Positions 47,789 through 57,117 of a stretch of DNA of 64,000 nt are shown in pieces. Position 1 is the first letter of the stretch; every line of letters begins with the position of its first letter. This stretch comes from Rohdeia mirabilis (lineage in GTDB: Bacteria; Planctomycetota; UBA1135; GCA-002686595): NCBI GenBank assembly GCA_007750655.1, contig CP036290.1, positions 1,922,001 through 1,986,000 of the forward strand. Direction: 5' to 3'. Under the pieces are notes generated by a model. That model was not told the origin of the DNA. It saw nothing but the letters and a program-made list of their open reading frames with translations, and did no database searches. The position numbers and the translations under genes were made by a program.

Positions 47789-48777
47789 GCGCGCACCCGC
47801 CCATCTCCGCCGTCGTTCCGGGCCTCGACGACTTCGAGCTGCTCGAGACGCACCTGCCCATCCTGCTCGACGAACTCGCGCCGATCGGGGGCGAAGTGGT
47901 CCTGGTGGACGACACCGGCCGCGCCGTGATCGAACCCTGGGTGCGCAGCGAGCTCGCGGCGCACCTCGGCGACCCCGCGCACCTCGACCTGGTGCGCGTC
48001 GTGAGTCGCGAGACCAACGGCGGCTTCGCCAGCGCGCTGCTCGACGGCGTGGCGGCGGCGCGGCACGAACTCGTGTTCGCGATGAACCCGGACATCCGCG
48101 TGACGCCCGGTTTCCTCGAGCCGCTGGTCGAACACCTCGCGGACGACGTGCACTCGGTCGTGCCGCGCATCCTGTTGTTCGGCGAGGACGATCGCATCGA
48201 GTCCGTGGTCGAGATCGATTTCGATCGCGACGTGGCCTTCGTGCGCCAGCGCGCGCTCGCCGGCGAGGCCGAGCGCTTCGTCGAGTCGAGTGGCCCCGTC
48301 ACCTACGCGATCGGTGGCGCGATGCTGTTGCGCAGGACGCCGTTCGTCGCGAGTGGGGGCTTCGACCGCATCTTCGACCCCTTCTACTACGAGGACGTGG
48401 ATCTGGGCTTCGGCGCCTGGGCCGCGGGCCAGCGCGTGGTGTACGTGCCCAGCTCGGTCGTCGAGCACCACCACCGCGGCACGATCCGCCGCCGCGTCGA
48501 CGCCGAGTTCGTGCGCGCGGTCATCGAGCGCAATCGCCTGCTCTTCCAGTGGAAGTACCTGTCCGCCGACGAGTTCGGCGAGCGCCACCTCGCGGCCCTC
48601 TACCGCAGCGCGGTCGACGCCTACCAACGCGACCAACGCCGCGAGCTTCTGTGGTTGGCCCTGGCGCTCGATCGGCTCGAGGCCCTGCGGGCGAGTCGCG
48701 CCGCACGTCCGAAGGCGGTGCGCAGCTTCGACCAGGTGGTCGCCGAGAGCAGGCCGCGGCCCGACGTACGGGGTTAG
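47785..48777 (+). CDS. Glycosyltransferase family 2
   Basis: This 330-aa GT-A enzyme shows ISAVVPGLDDFELL, VVLVDDTG, RETNGGFASALLDG, FAMNPDIRVT (DxD-type region) and GGFDRIFDPFYYEDVDLGFGAW, typical of rhamnosyl- and other GT2 enzymes. GTG 47785 overlaps the upstream GT4 stop as GTGA, so the two act in one pathway. The TAG stop is the first three bases of a 118-nt palindrome. Confidence 0.9.
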   Translation: MSAHPPISAVVPGLDDFELLETHLPILLDELAPIGGEVVLVDDTGRAVIEPWVRSELAAHLGDPAHLDLVRVVSRETNGGFASALLDGVAAARHELVFAMNPDIRVTPGFLEPLVEHLADDVHSVVPRILLFGEDDRIESVVEIDFDRDVAFVRQRALAGEAERFVESSGPVTYAIGGAMLLRRTPFVASGGFDRIFDPFYYEDVDLGFGAWAAGQRVVYVPSSVVEHHHRGTIRRRVDAEFVRAVIERNRLLFQWKYLSADEFGERHLAALYRSAVDAYQRDQRRELLWLALALDRLEALRASRAARPKAVRSFDQVVAESRPRPDVRG

Positions 48778-48889
48778 ATTGTCGGTACGGCGTCAGGCAC
48801 GAAACTGCCACCTGCCGCGCCGAGACGCTGCGAATCGCAGCGTCATCGGCGGCAGGTGGCAGTTTCGTGCCTGACGCCGTACCGACAAT

Positions 48890-48892
<3 letters not shown>
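48775..48892. repeat. 118-nt near-perfect palindrome bridging two convergent stop codons
   Basis: A 44-bp perfect inverted repeat (48775-48818 with 48849-48892) encloses an asymmetric internal loop and an inner 9-bp stem (GACGCTGCG / CGCAGCGTC, AAT loop). The left arm begins with the TAG stop of the GT2 gene, and the right arm ends with the complement of the TAG stop of rho. It would fold into an exceptionally stable hairpin in either transcript, so it could act as a bidirectional terminator. Its length and perfect symmetry also fit a REP/MITE-type dispersed element. No second copy was seen in the window. Confidence 0.9.
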
Positions 48893-50332
<1,440 letters not shown>

Positions 50333-50487
50333 GGGGTGTGGTTGGGAGCGCGCGTCGAGCGCGGGGCGGCCGAGGCCGAGGGTTCCTTGGATGGACGCCT
50401 TCGAGGGACGGCCGTGGAGGTGGGTGGGGGAGGAGCGCGGCGGCGGCGCGCCCTTCGAGCACGCGGCGAGCGGCGCCGCGCACGGGC

Positions 50488-50592
50488 GGTCGGGCCGCTG
50501 CGAACCGGGCCGCCGCGAACCGTGCCGTCGCGGCGTGGATCGTCGCGAAGTGGATCGTCGCGGTTCGGACCGTCGCGACCCGCGCGGCGACG
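50488..50592. repeat. Degenerate 15-bp tandem repeats upstream of rho
   Basis: About seven 15-bp units follow each other (boundaries at 50488, 50503, 50518, 50533, 50548, 50563, 50578). Most end in GTCGCG or a close variant, for example GCGTGGATCGTCGCG and AAGTGGATCGTCGCG. They fill much of the 303-bp gap between coaE and rho, which contains no other supported feature. On the minus strand they lie in the likely rho leader. Function unknown. Confidence 0.6.
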
Positions 50593-50635
50593 TTCCGGTC
50601 GCGGGCGGCGCGGTGGGCTGCGGTTGGCTGCGGAG

Positions 50636-51298
50636 CTAGGAGGTGGGGCGCTGGGCCAACAGGTGGCGTCGCAGATCGGCGCAGCGCGACTTCAACTGGT
50701 CGAGGTCACCGTCGTTCACGATCACGTGCTGGGCCGCGCGGCGCTTCTCGTCCTGGGGGAGTTGGGCCCGCTCGCGGCGGGCGAGTTCGTCCGGAGCCCA
50801 CCCGCGCTCCGTGACGGCGCGGGCGGTGCGCTGTTCGACCGGTGCGTCCACGTGGACCAGGACGTCGCAGGCGGCGCGCAGGCCGTGCTCGCGATCGTTC
50901 TCGAGCAGGAGCGGAACGTCGAGCACCACGATCGATGCGGTGCGAGCCGCATCCAGCGCTGTGCGAATCCTGTCACGAACCAGGGGATGGATCCAGCCCT
51001 CCAGGGCCGCGCGGGCCTCGGAGTCCTCGAAAACGACCTGGGCCAGCGCGCGCCGGTCGGGCCGGCCGTCCACGCCGAGGACCGCGTCGCCGAAGCGTTC
51101 GCGCACCTTGCGGGTGACCGCGTCCGAGGCGAGCACCGCGTGGGCCACCCGGTCCGCGTCGACGACCGCGCCGTCGTCGCCGGCCAGCAGACGCGCGACC
51201 AACGACTTGCCGGAGGCGATGCCGCCCAGGACGCCGACCACGAGGGCCCGGCGCTCGCTCCCCGAGTTCGCGGTCGGGTCGGAGGGGGGCGTGCGCAT
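50636..51298 (-). CDS. coaE: Dephospho-CoA kinase
   Basis: This 220-aa P-loop kinase phosphorylates dephospho-CoA in the last step of CoA synthesis. It shows GVLGGIASGKS with Lys31, VDADRVAH, HPLVRDRI, VVLDVPLLLEN and AVTERGW. The usual short N-terminus is extended by ~17 polar residues. ATG 51298 was chosen because the frame further upstream is antisense to another gene. It is followed by rho after 303 bp on the same strand. Confidence 0.95.
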   Translation of the reverse strand: MRTPPSDPTANSGSERRALVVGVLGGIASGKSLVARLLAGDDGAVVDADRVAHAVLASDAVTRKVRERFGDAVLGVDGRPDRRALAQVVFEDSEARAALEGWIHPLVRDRIRTALDAARTASIVVLDVPLLLENDREHGLRAACDVLVHVDAPVEQRTARAVTERGWAPDELARRERAQLPQDEKRRAAQHVIVNDGDLDQLKSRCADLRRHLLAQRPTS

Positions 51299-51709
51299 GG
51301 GCGGGTGGGGCGGCTCGAGCGGGGAGGTCCGGCGCCGCTTCGACCCCTCTCGACCGAATCGATCGGTAGGCGGCGGCGGGGGCGGAAGGTAGCACCGCCG
51401 TCCGACGAACGGAGCGCCGCCCGGTCCCACGCCCTCCCGAGCGCGGGGCCGACCCCTCGACCCTTGTCCACGACGGGTCCAGCGGGTATCACAAGCGCCC
51501 GAGCACCCCGCTCCGCACGCCCGTGCGCGCGTCGGTCGCTCGATCCCCGGTGTGCGTCGCGCCCGAGCCCCACGGCTCGTCCGGCGTCGGACACCGTCCC
51601 TTCCCCATCCGATCCGCGGCCCGCAGCGCCCCGTCGACGACCCGCACCCGCGGCCCGTCGAGACGCGCTCGAAAAGGGGCCCAGACCACTCACTCCCCAG
51701 GAACTCCGC
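51299..51709. other. Divergent intergenic region coaE / coiled-coil BRCT-like gene
   Basis: These 411 bp carry no supported gene. A plus-strand TATCAC near 51488 and a minus-strand TACCTT near 51390 are possible -10 elements. The frame of the downstream gene is open here (EKGPRPLTPQELRM just before the ATG looks protein-like), but it lacks a start codon. Confidence 0.4.
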
Positions 51710-52972
51710 ATGGTGCGCGCCAACCGAGGAGCTGCTCGCGTCAGCCTGATGTGGACCGTCATGATGGCGGTCATCACTCTCACAGGGGTCGCGTTCGGCT
51801 ACTTCGCCCACGATGACCGCAGCAAGGCGATGAACGAGGCGGCTGCAGCCCGTGCCGAGGCCACCGCCGCCGACGAGCGTCTGGCCGTCGCCAACCAGAA
51901 GGTGTCGGAGCTGAGCGGCAAGCTGGGCTTCTACGACCGCAACAGCACGGTGAAGGACGCCAACGCGTCCAGCGCCGCCGACGCGATCAGCCGCGTGCGT
52001 GACTCCTTCCCGGACATCCCGTCGAGCGCGACGGACTTCGAGAAGATCATGCCCTTCATCGAAGCCGAGATCGCGGCGGCCCGTCTGCGGATCAGCACCC
52101 TGGAGACCCAGGTCGCCGGTCTGGAGAGCGAACTGTCCACCGAGAAGGCCGCTCGCACCCGCGACGTCGCCGCCAAGGACCAGCTGCTCGCCGCCAAGAA
52201 CGACGAGCTCGCCTCCGAACGCGCGAACGCCGCCGATCGCGAGGAGAACCTGAACCAGCGTCTGGCCGACTCCGAGGCGGAGAACGACCAGATCGACCGC
52301 CGGTCGCGCGAGACCGAGGCCGACTACGAGGACCAGGTCCGCGAGCTGAACAGCATGATCGCCATGCTCGAGCAGGACCTCGCGGTCGCCCGGGCCAAGA
52401 ACGACATCCGCACCCAGCGGGCGCGCACCGAGGAGCCCGACGGTCGGGTCCTGTCCGTGTCGAGCACCCTGCCCCTGGCCTGGGTCGACATCGGCAGCGA
52501 CGACCGCCTCGCCACCGGCATGGGCTTCGAGATCCGCGAGTCCCGCATGTCGGGCGTCGTGGTCAAAGCGCGCGCCATCGTGCGTCGCGTCGAGCGCAAC
52601 CGCGCGGAGATCGAAGTCTTCGACCTGGCAGATCCGTACGACCCGGTCGTCTCCGGCGACTACCTGTTCAGTCCGATCTACGACCCGGTCGGCGACCGCA
52701 CCGCCGTTCTCGCGGGCCGCTTCAGCGGCGCCTGGGACGAGCAGCGCCTGACCATGATCCTGGCCGAGATGGGCATCCGCGTCCAGGACACCCTGACCGG
52801 CACCACGGACATGCTCATCACCGGCGGCGAGGTCTTCTACGACGAGCTCGGCGAGGCCCTCGAAGAGCCGATCGATCCGTCGCAGCTGCCCGTCTACACC
52901 GAGGCCGTCAACGCGGGTATCCCGGTCGTGCCGATCTCGACCCTGCGCGACTACCTGCCGGCCCTCCCGTAG
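51710..52972 (+). CDS. Membrane-anchored coiled-coil protein with BRCT-like C-terminus
   Basis: This 420-aa protein has one N-terminal transmembrane helix (VSLMWTVMMAVITLTGVAFGYF, ~11-32). A long Ala/Glu-rich coiled coil (~38-240) follows, then a small beta domain (RVLSVSSTLPLAWVDIGSDD ... VVSGDYLFSP, ~245-325). Residues ~330-420 resemble a BRCT fold: TAVLAGRF, LAEMGIRVQDTLTGTTDMLITG, YTEAVNAGIPVVPISTLRDYL. I cannot name the family. Similar architectures probably occur in other Planctomycetota, but I cannot verify that. ATG 51710 is the only start near the helix. Confidence 0.7.
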   Translation: MVRANRGAARVSLMWTVMMAVITLTGVAFGYFAHDDRSKAMNEAAAARAEATAADERLAVANQKVSELSGKLGFYDRNSTVKDANASSAADAISRVRDSFPDIPSSATDFEKIMPFIEAEIAAARLRISTLETQVAGLESELSTEKAARTRDVAAKDQLLAAKNDELASERANAADREENLNQRLADSEAENDQIDRRSRETEADYEDQVRELNSMIAMLEQDLAVARAKNDIRTQRARTEEPDGRVLSVSSTLPLAWVDIGSDDRLATGMGFEIRESRMSGVVVKARAIVRRVERNRAEIEVFDLADPYDPVVSGDYLFSPIYDPVGDRTAVLAGRFSGAWDEQRLTMILAEMGIRVQDTLTGTTDMLITGGEVFYDELGEALEEPIDPSQLPVYTEAVNAGIPVVPISTLRDYLPALP

Positions 52973-53232
52973 GTTTCCGAGCGGACGCCCGATGACGGGT
53001 CGCCCCACGGGGCGCTCCGTCGACGCCCGAGCCGGGCGCGCCACCGCGAGAGCGTGGGCGCGCCCGGCTCCCGTTCGGGCGCTCCCGATCGAGTCGTCTT
53101 CCGCGCCCGTTCCCTGCGGGCGAAGCGGGACCGAGGCCACGGCGACCCGTATCCTCCCCGCACGTCCGGCGCGCACGCCCGCCGCCACGTGCCGTCCCAC
53201 TCCTCGCGTTCGAGTCCGCCACCGTCCCGTCC

Positions 53233-54168
53233 ATGTCGCCGGCCCAAGATCCCGATCCGGTCGAAGCGCACCGCATGTCGCTCGGCGACCATCTCGAGGA
53301 GCTGCGGCGGCGCCTCGTGGTCGGCGTGGCCGCGGTCGTGGCCTGCTTCCTCCTGGCCTTCGCCTTCGCCGACGAGACGCCGGGCACCGTGTCCCTGGTG
53401 ATGGCGCCCATGAAGCGCGCGGTGAGTTGGCTCAACGACGACTACCGCGCCCTCTACGAGGAAGCGCTCGCCTCCGACCCCGAGGCCGAGCGCACCAAGT
53501 GGTTCGAGTCGGCGGACCCGACCGACCGCGACTACCGCGAGCTGAAGGATCCGATCCGCGAAGAGGGCCAGACCACGGGCGTGGGGGAGCTCTTCCTCAC
53601 CAAGCTGAAGGCCTCGTTCTACGTGGGTCTGTTCCTCGGCGGTCCGATCCTGATCTGGCAGCTGTGGCTGTTCGTGGCCGCCGGGCTCTACAAGCACGAG
53701 CGGCGCGCAGTGATGAGCTTCCTGCCCGTCGCACTCCTGTTGTTCGCGGGCGGCATCCTGTTCGGGTACTTCGGACTCGTGCCCTACGGCTTCTACTTCC
53801 TGAACGTGCCGACGAACGTCTCCCTGCCGAAGCCGGACTTCAAGCTGGACCAGTACTTCCAGTTCCTGTCGTCCCTGTGCATCGCACTGGGCTTCGTGTT
53901 CCAGCTGCCGATCGTGATGACCGCGCTGGCCCGCGTCGGCATCGTGACCGTGAAGCAGATCTCGGCCTTCCGGCGCTACTTCATCCTGCTGGCGTTCGTG
54001 GTCGCCGCGATCCTCACGCCGCCCGATCCGATCACGCAGCTGATGATGGCGATCCCGCTGATCGTCCTGTACGAGGTCGGACTGATCACGTCGCGACTGG
54101 CTGCGCGCAAGCGGCACGACGATCCGCCGGTCCCGGGCGCCGATCCACCGACCGGACCGTCGCGATGA
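53233..54168 (+). CDS. tatC: Twin-arginine translocase subunit TatC
   Basis: This 311-aa core component of the Tat pathway recognises twin-arginine signal peptides. Signatures are LGDHLEELRRRL at the N-terminus, FLGGPILIWQLWLFVAAGLYKHERR, FGYFGLVPYGFYFL, FQFLSSLCIALGFVFQLPIV and LTPPDPITQLMMAIPLIVLYE. The first periplasmic loop is ~70 residues longer than in E. coli TatC. No tatA or tatB is adjacent. Its TGA overlaps the cinA ATG by 4 nt. A possible -10 (TATCCT, near 53150) lies ~80 nt upstream. Confidence 0.96.
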   Translation: MSPAQDPDPVEAHRMSLGDHLEELRRRLVVGVAAVVACFLLAFAFADETPGTVSLVMAPMKRAVSWLNDDYRALYEEALASDPEAERTKWFESADPTDRDYRELKDPIREEGQTTGVGELFLTKLKASFYVGLFLGGPILIWQLWLFVAAGLYKHERRAVMSFLPVALLLFAGGILFGYFGLVPYGFYFLNVPTNVSLPKPDFKLDQYFQFLSSLCIALGFVFQLPIVMTALARVGIVTVKQISAFRRYFILLAFVVAAILTPPDPITQLMMAIPLIVLYEVGLITSRLAARKRHDDPPVPGADPPTGPSR

Positions 54169-55478
54169 GCGGGTCCCGTCGGAGCGCGCCTCGCCAGAGC
54201 GCGGCGATCGTGGCGGTGGGGGACGAGCTGCTCGGCGGCGCGCACCCCGACCTCAACGGTCCGTGGCTCGCGGCCGAGCTCGAGGAACTCGGCATCGCCG
54301 TCGAGCACGTGCACGTCGTCGGTGACGACGAACTGGCTCTGGCGGAACTCCTGCGCGAGCTGTGCGCCGTCCACGTGCTCGTCGTCACCAGCGGCGGCCT
54401 CGGCCCGACGCCCGACGACGTGACCCGCCACGCCGCCGCGCGCGCGCTCGGCGTGGAACTCGAGCACCACGAGCCGTCCTGGTCGAGCATCGTCGCGCTG
54501 TTCGCCGAGCGCGGGCGCGTGCCCACCGACGGCAACCGTCGCCAGGCCCTGTTCCCCGCGGGCGCGACCGTGCTCGAGAACGACCGCGGGACCGCGCCCG
54601 GCTTCGTGTGCACGACCGAGCGCGCGGACGGTTCGCCGGGACTCCTGGCGAGTCTCCCCGGTCCGCCCGGCGAACTGCAGCCCATGGCGCGCGCCGGGCT
54701 GTTCCCGCGCGTGACGAAGGACCTGGTCGTGGAGTCCGAACGCCCGGTGGTCGGACGCCTGTCCCTGTGGGGCATCGGCGAGTCCGACTTCGCCGCGGCC
54801 GCCGGTGACTGGCTCGATCGCGCCACCGATCCCGTGATGGGCGTGTGCGCGCGCGCCGGTGTCCTGGTCCTCAAAGCCACGTCGAAGGGCGACGGAGCGC
54901 GCGCTCGCGTCGACGCGCGGATCGACGAGATGCGCGCCCGCTTCGCGTCCCGAGTGGTCTCGAGCGACCACGCCGAGCTCGAGGAGACGCTCGTGGCCGA
55001 ACTGCGCGCAGCAGGGCTGAAGCTGGCCGTGGCGGAGTCGTGCACCGGGGGGCGACTGGCCGGCGCGCTGACCGACGTGCCCGGCGCGAGCGCGGTCTTC
55101 GAGGCCGGTTTCGTGACCTACGCGGACCGCATCAAGAGCTCGGTCCTGGGCGTCCCCGAGGAGCTGTTGCGCACGCACGGCGCCGTCAGCGCTCCGGTCG
55201 CCGCGGCGATGGCTCGCGGGGCGCGCGAACGTTCGGGGGCGGACCTTGGCGTCTCGACGACCGGCGTGGCCGGACCGGACGGTGGCTCGGCGGAGAAGCC
55301 GGTGGGGCTCGTGGTCTTCGGCCTGGCGACGGCCGACGGGGCGGTCACCCTCACGCGGCGCTTCCCCGCGGTCGGGCGCGAGCGCATTCGGCGCTACGCG
55401 GTCCAGCAGGCCCTGGCCCTGGCCCTGTGGGCGGTGCGCGGCAGGCTCGCCGAGCTCGACATCCAACCGGAGGCCTGA
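54165..55478 (+). CDS. cinA: CinA-family protein / NMN deamidase
   Basis: This 437-aa protein has two domains. The N-terminal molybdopterin-binding-like COG1058 domain (IVAVGDELLGGAHPDLNGPWLA, VTSGGLGPTPDDVTRHA, LPGPPGELQPM) has ADP-ribose pyrophosphatase activity in homologues. The C-terminal PncC domain (AVAESCTGGRLAGALTDVPGAS, STTGVAGPDGGS) deamidates nicotinamide mononucleotide in pyridine-nucleotide recycling. ATG 54165 overlaps the tatC stop; the frame is open upstream through tatC but unrelated. Confidence 0.94.
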   Translation: MSGSRRSAPRQSAAIVAVGDELLGGAHPDLNGPWLAAELEELGIAVEHVHVVGDDELALAELLRELCAVHVLVVTSGGLGPTPDDVTRHAAARALGVELEHHEPSWSSIVALFAERGRVPTDGNRRQALFPAGATVLENDRGTAPGFVCTTERADGSPGLLASLPGPPGELQPMARAGLFPRVTKDLVVESERPVVGRLSLWGIGESDFAAAAGDWLDRATDPVMGVCARAGVLVLKATSKGDGARARVDARIDEMRARFASRVVSSDHAELEETLVAELRAAGLKLAVAESCTGGRLAGALTDVPGASAVFEAGFVTYADRIKSSVLGVPEELLRTHGAVSAPVAAAMARGARERSGADLGVSTTGVAGPDGGSAEKPVGLVVFGLATADGAVTLTRRFPAVGRERIRRYAVQQALALALWAVRGRLAELDIQPEA

Positions 55479-55584
55479 GTCGGCATCGGGCGCTCGGTCC
55501 GGCGCGGGCGCGAGGCCGACCGGGGCGATGCCGCTCGCGAGACGCCGGGCGGACGAACTTCGAGCGGAGCGCCGATCGATCCCT

Positions 55585-55612
55585 TTCACGCGGGCGCGCG
55601 GATCGCTATCAT
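55585..55612 (+). promoter_or_regulatory. Promoter of tRNA-Gln
   Basis: TTCACG (55585-55590), 16 nt, then TATCAT (55607-55612), ending 12 nt before the mature 5' end of the tRNA. The -10 matches consensus at 5 of 6 positions and the -35 at 4 of 6. Confidence 0.6.
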
Positions 55613-55624
55613 CCCGCGCCGCGT

Positions 55625-55696
55625 TACCCCGTGGTGTAATTGGCAACACATCTGGTTTTGGTCCAGACATTCCAGGTTCGAGTCCTGGCGGGGTAA
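55625..55696 (+). tRNA. tRNA-Gln (anticodon TTG)
   Basis: A complete cloverleaf: 7-bp acceptor TACCCCG/CGGGGTA, anticodon arm TCTGG-TTTTGGT-CCAGA with anticodon TTG, T arm CCAGG-TTCGAGT-CCTGG, discriminator A at 55696 and an encoded CCA at 55697-55699. There are no introns. It stands alone between cinA and the enolase-superfamily gene, with its own promoter. Confidence 0.96.
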
Positions 55697-55719
55697 CCAT
55701 CACCTTCCGTGGCGCTCGC

Positions 55720-55751
55720 GGCCCGATTCCCGGCCCGATTCCCGGCCCGAT
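55720..55751. repeat. 12-bp tandem repeat just after tRNA-Gln
   Basis: GGCCCGATTCCC occurs at 55720-55731 and 55732-55743, followed by a partial unit GGCCCGATAC. The repeat starts 21 nt after the CCA end. The remaining gap to the next gene (to 55980) shows no other element. Confidence 0.6.
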
Positions 55752-55980
55752 ACGCGGGCGCGTTCGACGGCGGCTGCGCACGGCGGCCGCACACGGCGGA
55801 TGCGCACGAACGGCTGAACGAACGGCGGCTGGTGAACGATCGGAGCCCTTCGACGCGGGGCCGTTCGGCACCCGGCCGGTTCTTCGCGCTCCGGATGCGG
55901 GGCCCCAGATCCTCGTGAGCCGTGTGGAGCGCCGGGCCGCGACCCACCACCGAGGGCAGCACCACCGAGAGCCGAGAGCC

Positions 55981-57093
55981 GTGTCGACCGACGAGACCAC
56001 CTGGTCGCGCCTCGCGTCTCTGAACGTCGCGATCGATGGCGCACGCCTCGAACCCCGCGCGTCGCGAACGTCGAGCGGCTGGGTGCGGCGGACCACGCGC
56101 ATCGAGCTGTTCGACGCGCGCGAGCGGCGCGGAGCGGGTGAGGACGTGACCTACGACGGCGCCGTGCACCTCGCGCGCGCTCCTCTCGCGCTGCCCGAGG
56201 CGGGAGCACGCGACGCCGGTGCTTTCCGCTTCCGCGGAACCCTCGCGGAGTTCTCGCGCGCGATCGATCCGCTCGTCGACGAGGTCGAGGGCGACTACCT
56301 GCGCTTCGGGCTCGAAGCGGCCGCGCTCGACCTGGCGCTGGTGCAGGCGGACGCGCACCTGGGAGACGTGGTCGGTCGCAATCCGCGCCCCGTGCGCTTC
56401 GCCGTCTCCATGGGACTCGGTCCGCTGGCACAGGTGGAGGCACTCGACGAGGTGCTCGAACGGGCGCCCGACACGCGCTTCAAGATCGACTTCTCGGAAG
56501 CCTTCACCGATCGCACGGTCGAGCGGTTGGCCGCGAGCGGGCGCGTGGACGTGCTCGACCTGAAGGCGCACTACCACGGCGACTTCCAGGGCCCGGCGCC
56601 GGACGCGCGGCTCTACGGCGAGCTGGCCAGCGCGTTGCCGAACGCGTGGCTCGAGGATCCGACCCTCGACGGCGCCTGCGGCGAGGCTCTCGCGCCGCAC
56701 CTCGAGCGCGTGACCTGGGACGCGCCGCTGAAGTCGCTCGCGGACCTCACGGGGCTGGCGACCCGGCCGCGCTGCATCAACGTCAAGCCCTCGCGCTTCG
56801 GTTCCATCGAGACGCTGTGCGCGGTGCTCGACCACTGCGCCCAGAACGGGATCGCGTGCTACGGCGGCGGCCAGTTCGAACTCGACGTCGGGCGTCGCCA
56901 GATCCAGGAGATCGCCGCGCTGTGGTACCCGGATGCGCCGAACGACGTGGCGCCCGGGCTCTACAACGCGCGGCCCCTGCCCGCCGACCCGCCGCGGTCG
57001 CCGCTCGTCGTCGGGCCCGGCTGGGGTTTCGGTGCTGGGGACTCGGACCGCGGAGCTTCGGTCCGTGGAGCTTCGGACGGCGCGTCGCGCTGA
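55981..57093 (+). CDS. Enolase-superfamily (mandelate racemase/OSBS-like) protein
   Basis: This 370-aa protein has a C-terminal barrel with enolase-superfamily features: KIDFSEAF with Lys168-x-Asp170, WLEDPTLDG, INVKPSRFGS and YGGGQFELDVGRRQIQ. This pattern is found in a subgroup of muconate-cycloisomerase/o-succinylbenzoate-synthase relatives of uncertain substrate. The N-terminal capping domain is short and divergent. GTG 55981 is a reasonable start; in-frame GTGs at 55915 and 55924 are alternatives. No menaquinone genes are near, so an OSBS role is not supported. Confidence 0.7.
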   Translation: MSTDETTWSRLASLNVAIDGARLEPRASRTSSGWVRRTTRIELFDARERRGAGEDVTYDGAVHLARAPLALPEAGARDAGAFRFRGTLAEFSRAIDPLVDEVEGDYLRFGLEAAALDLALVQADAHLGDVVGRNPRPVRFAVSMGLGPLAQVEALDEVLERAPDTRFKIDFSEAFTDRTVERLAASGRVDVLDLKAHYHGDFQGPAPDARLYGELASALPNAWLEDPTLDGACGEALAPHLERVTWDAPLKSLADLTGLATRPRCINVKPSRFGSIETLCAVLDHCAQNGIACYGGGQFELDVGRRQIQEIAALWYPDAPNDVAPGLYNARPLPADPPRSPLVVGPGWGFGAGDSDRGASVRGASDGASR

Positions 57094-57103
57094 CCGAGGC
57101 GGG

Positions 57104-57109
57104 TAGACT
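57104..57109 (+). promoter_or_regulatory. -10 box of the sulfatase-like gene (leaderless arrangement)
   Basis: TAGACT is followed by 8 nt (CGGATCAC) and ATG 57118. It lies only 10 nt after the upstream stop, and no SD is present. Confidence 0.5.
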
Positions 57110-57117
57110 CGGATCAC

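Noticed and set aside
55625-55751. tRNA-Gln 3' end as an integration (att) site of a mobile element
   Set aside because: No integrase and no direct repeat of the tRNA 3' end were seen. The following 12-bp repeat is unrelated to the tRNA.
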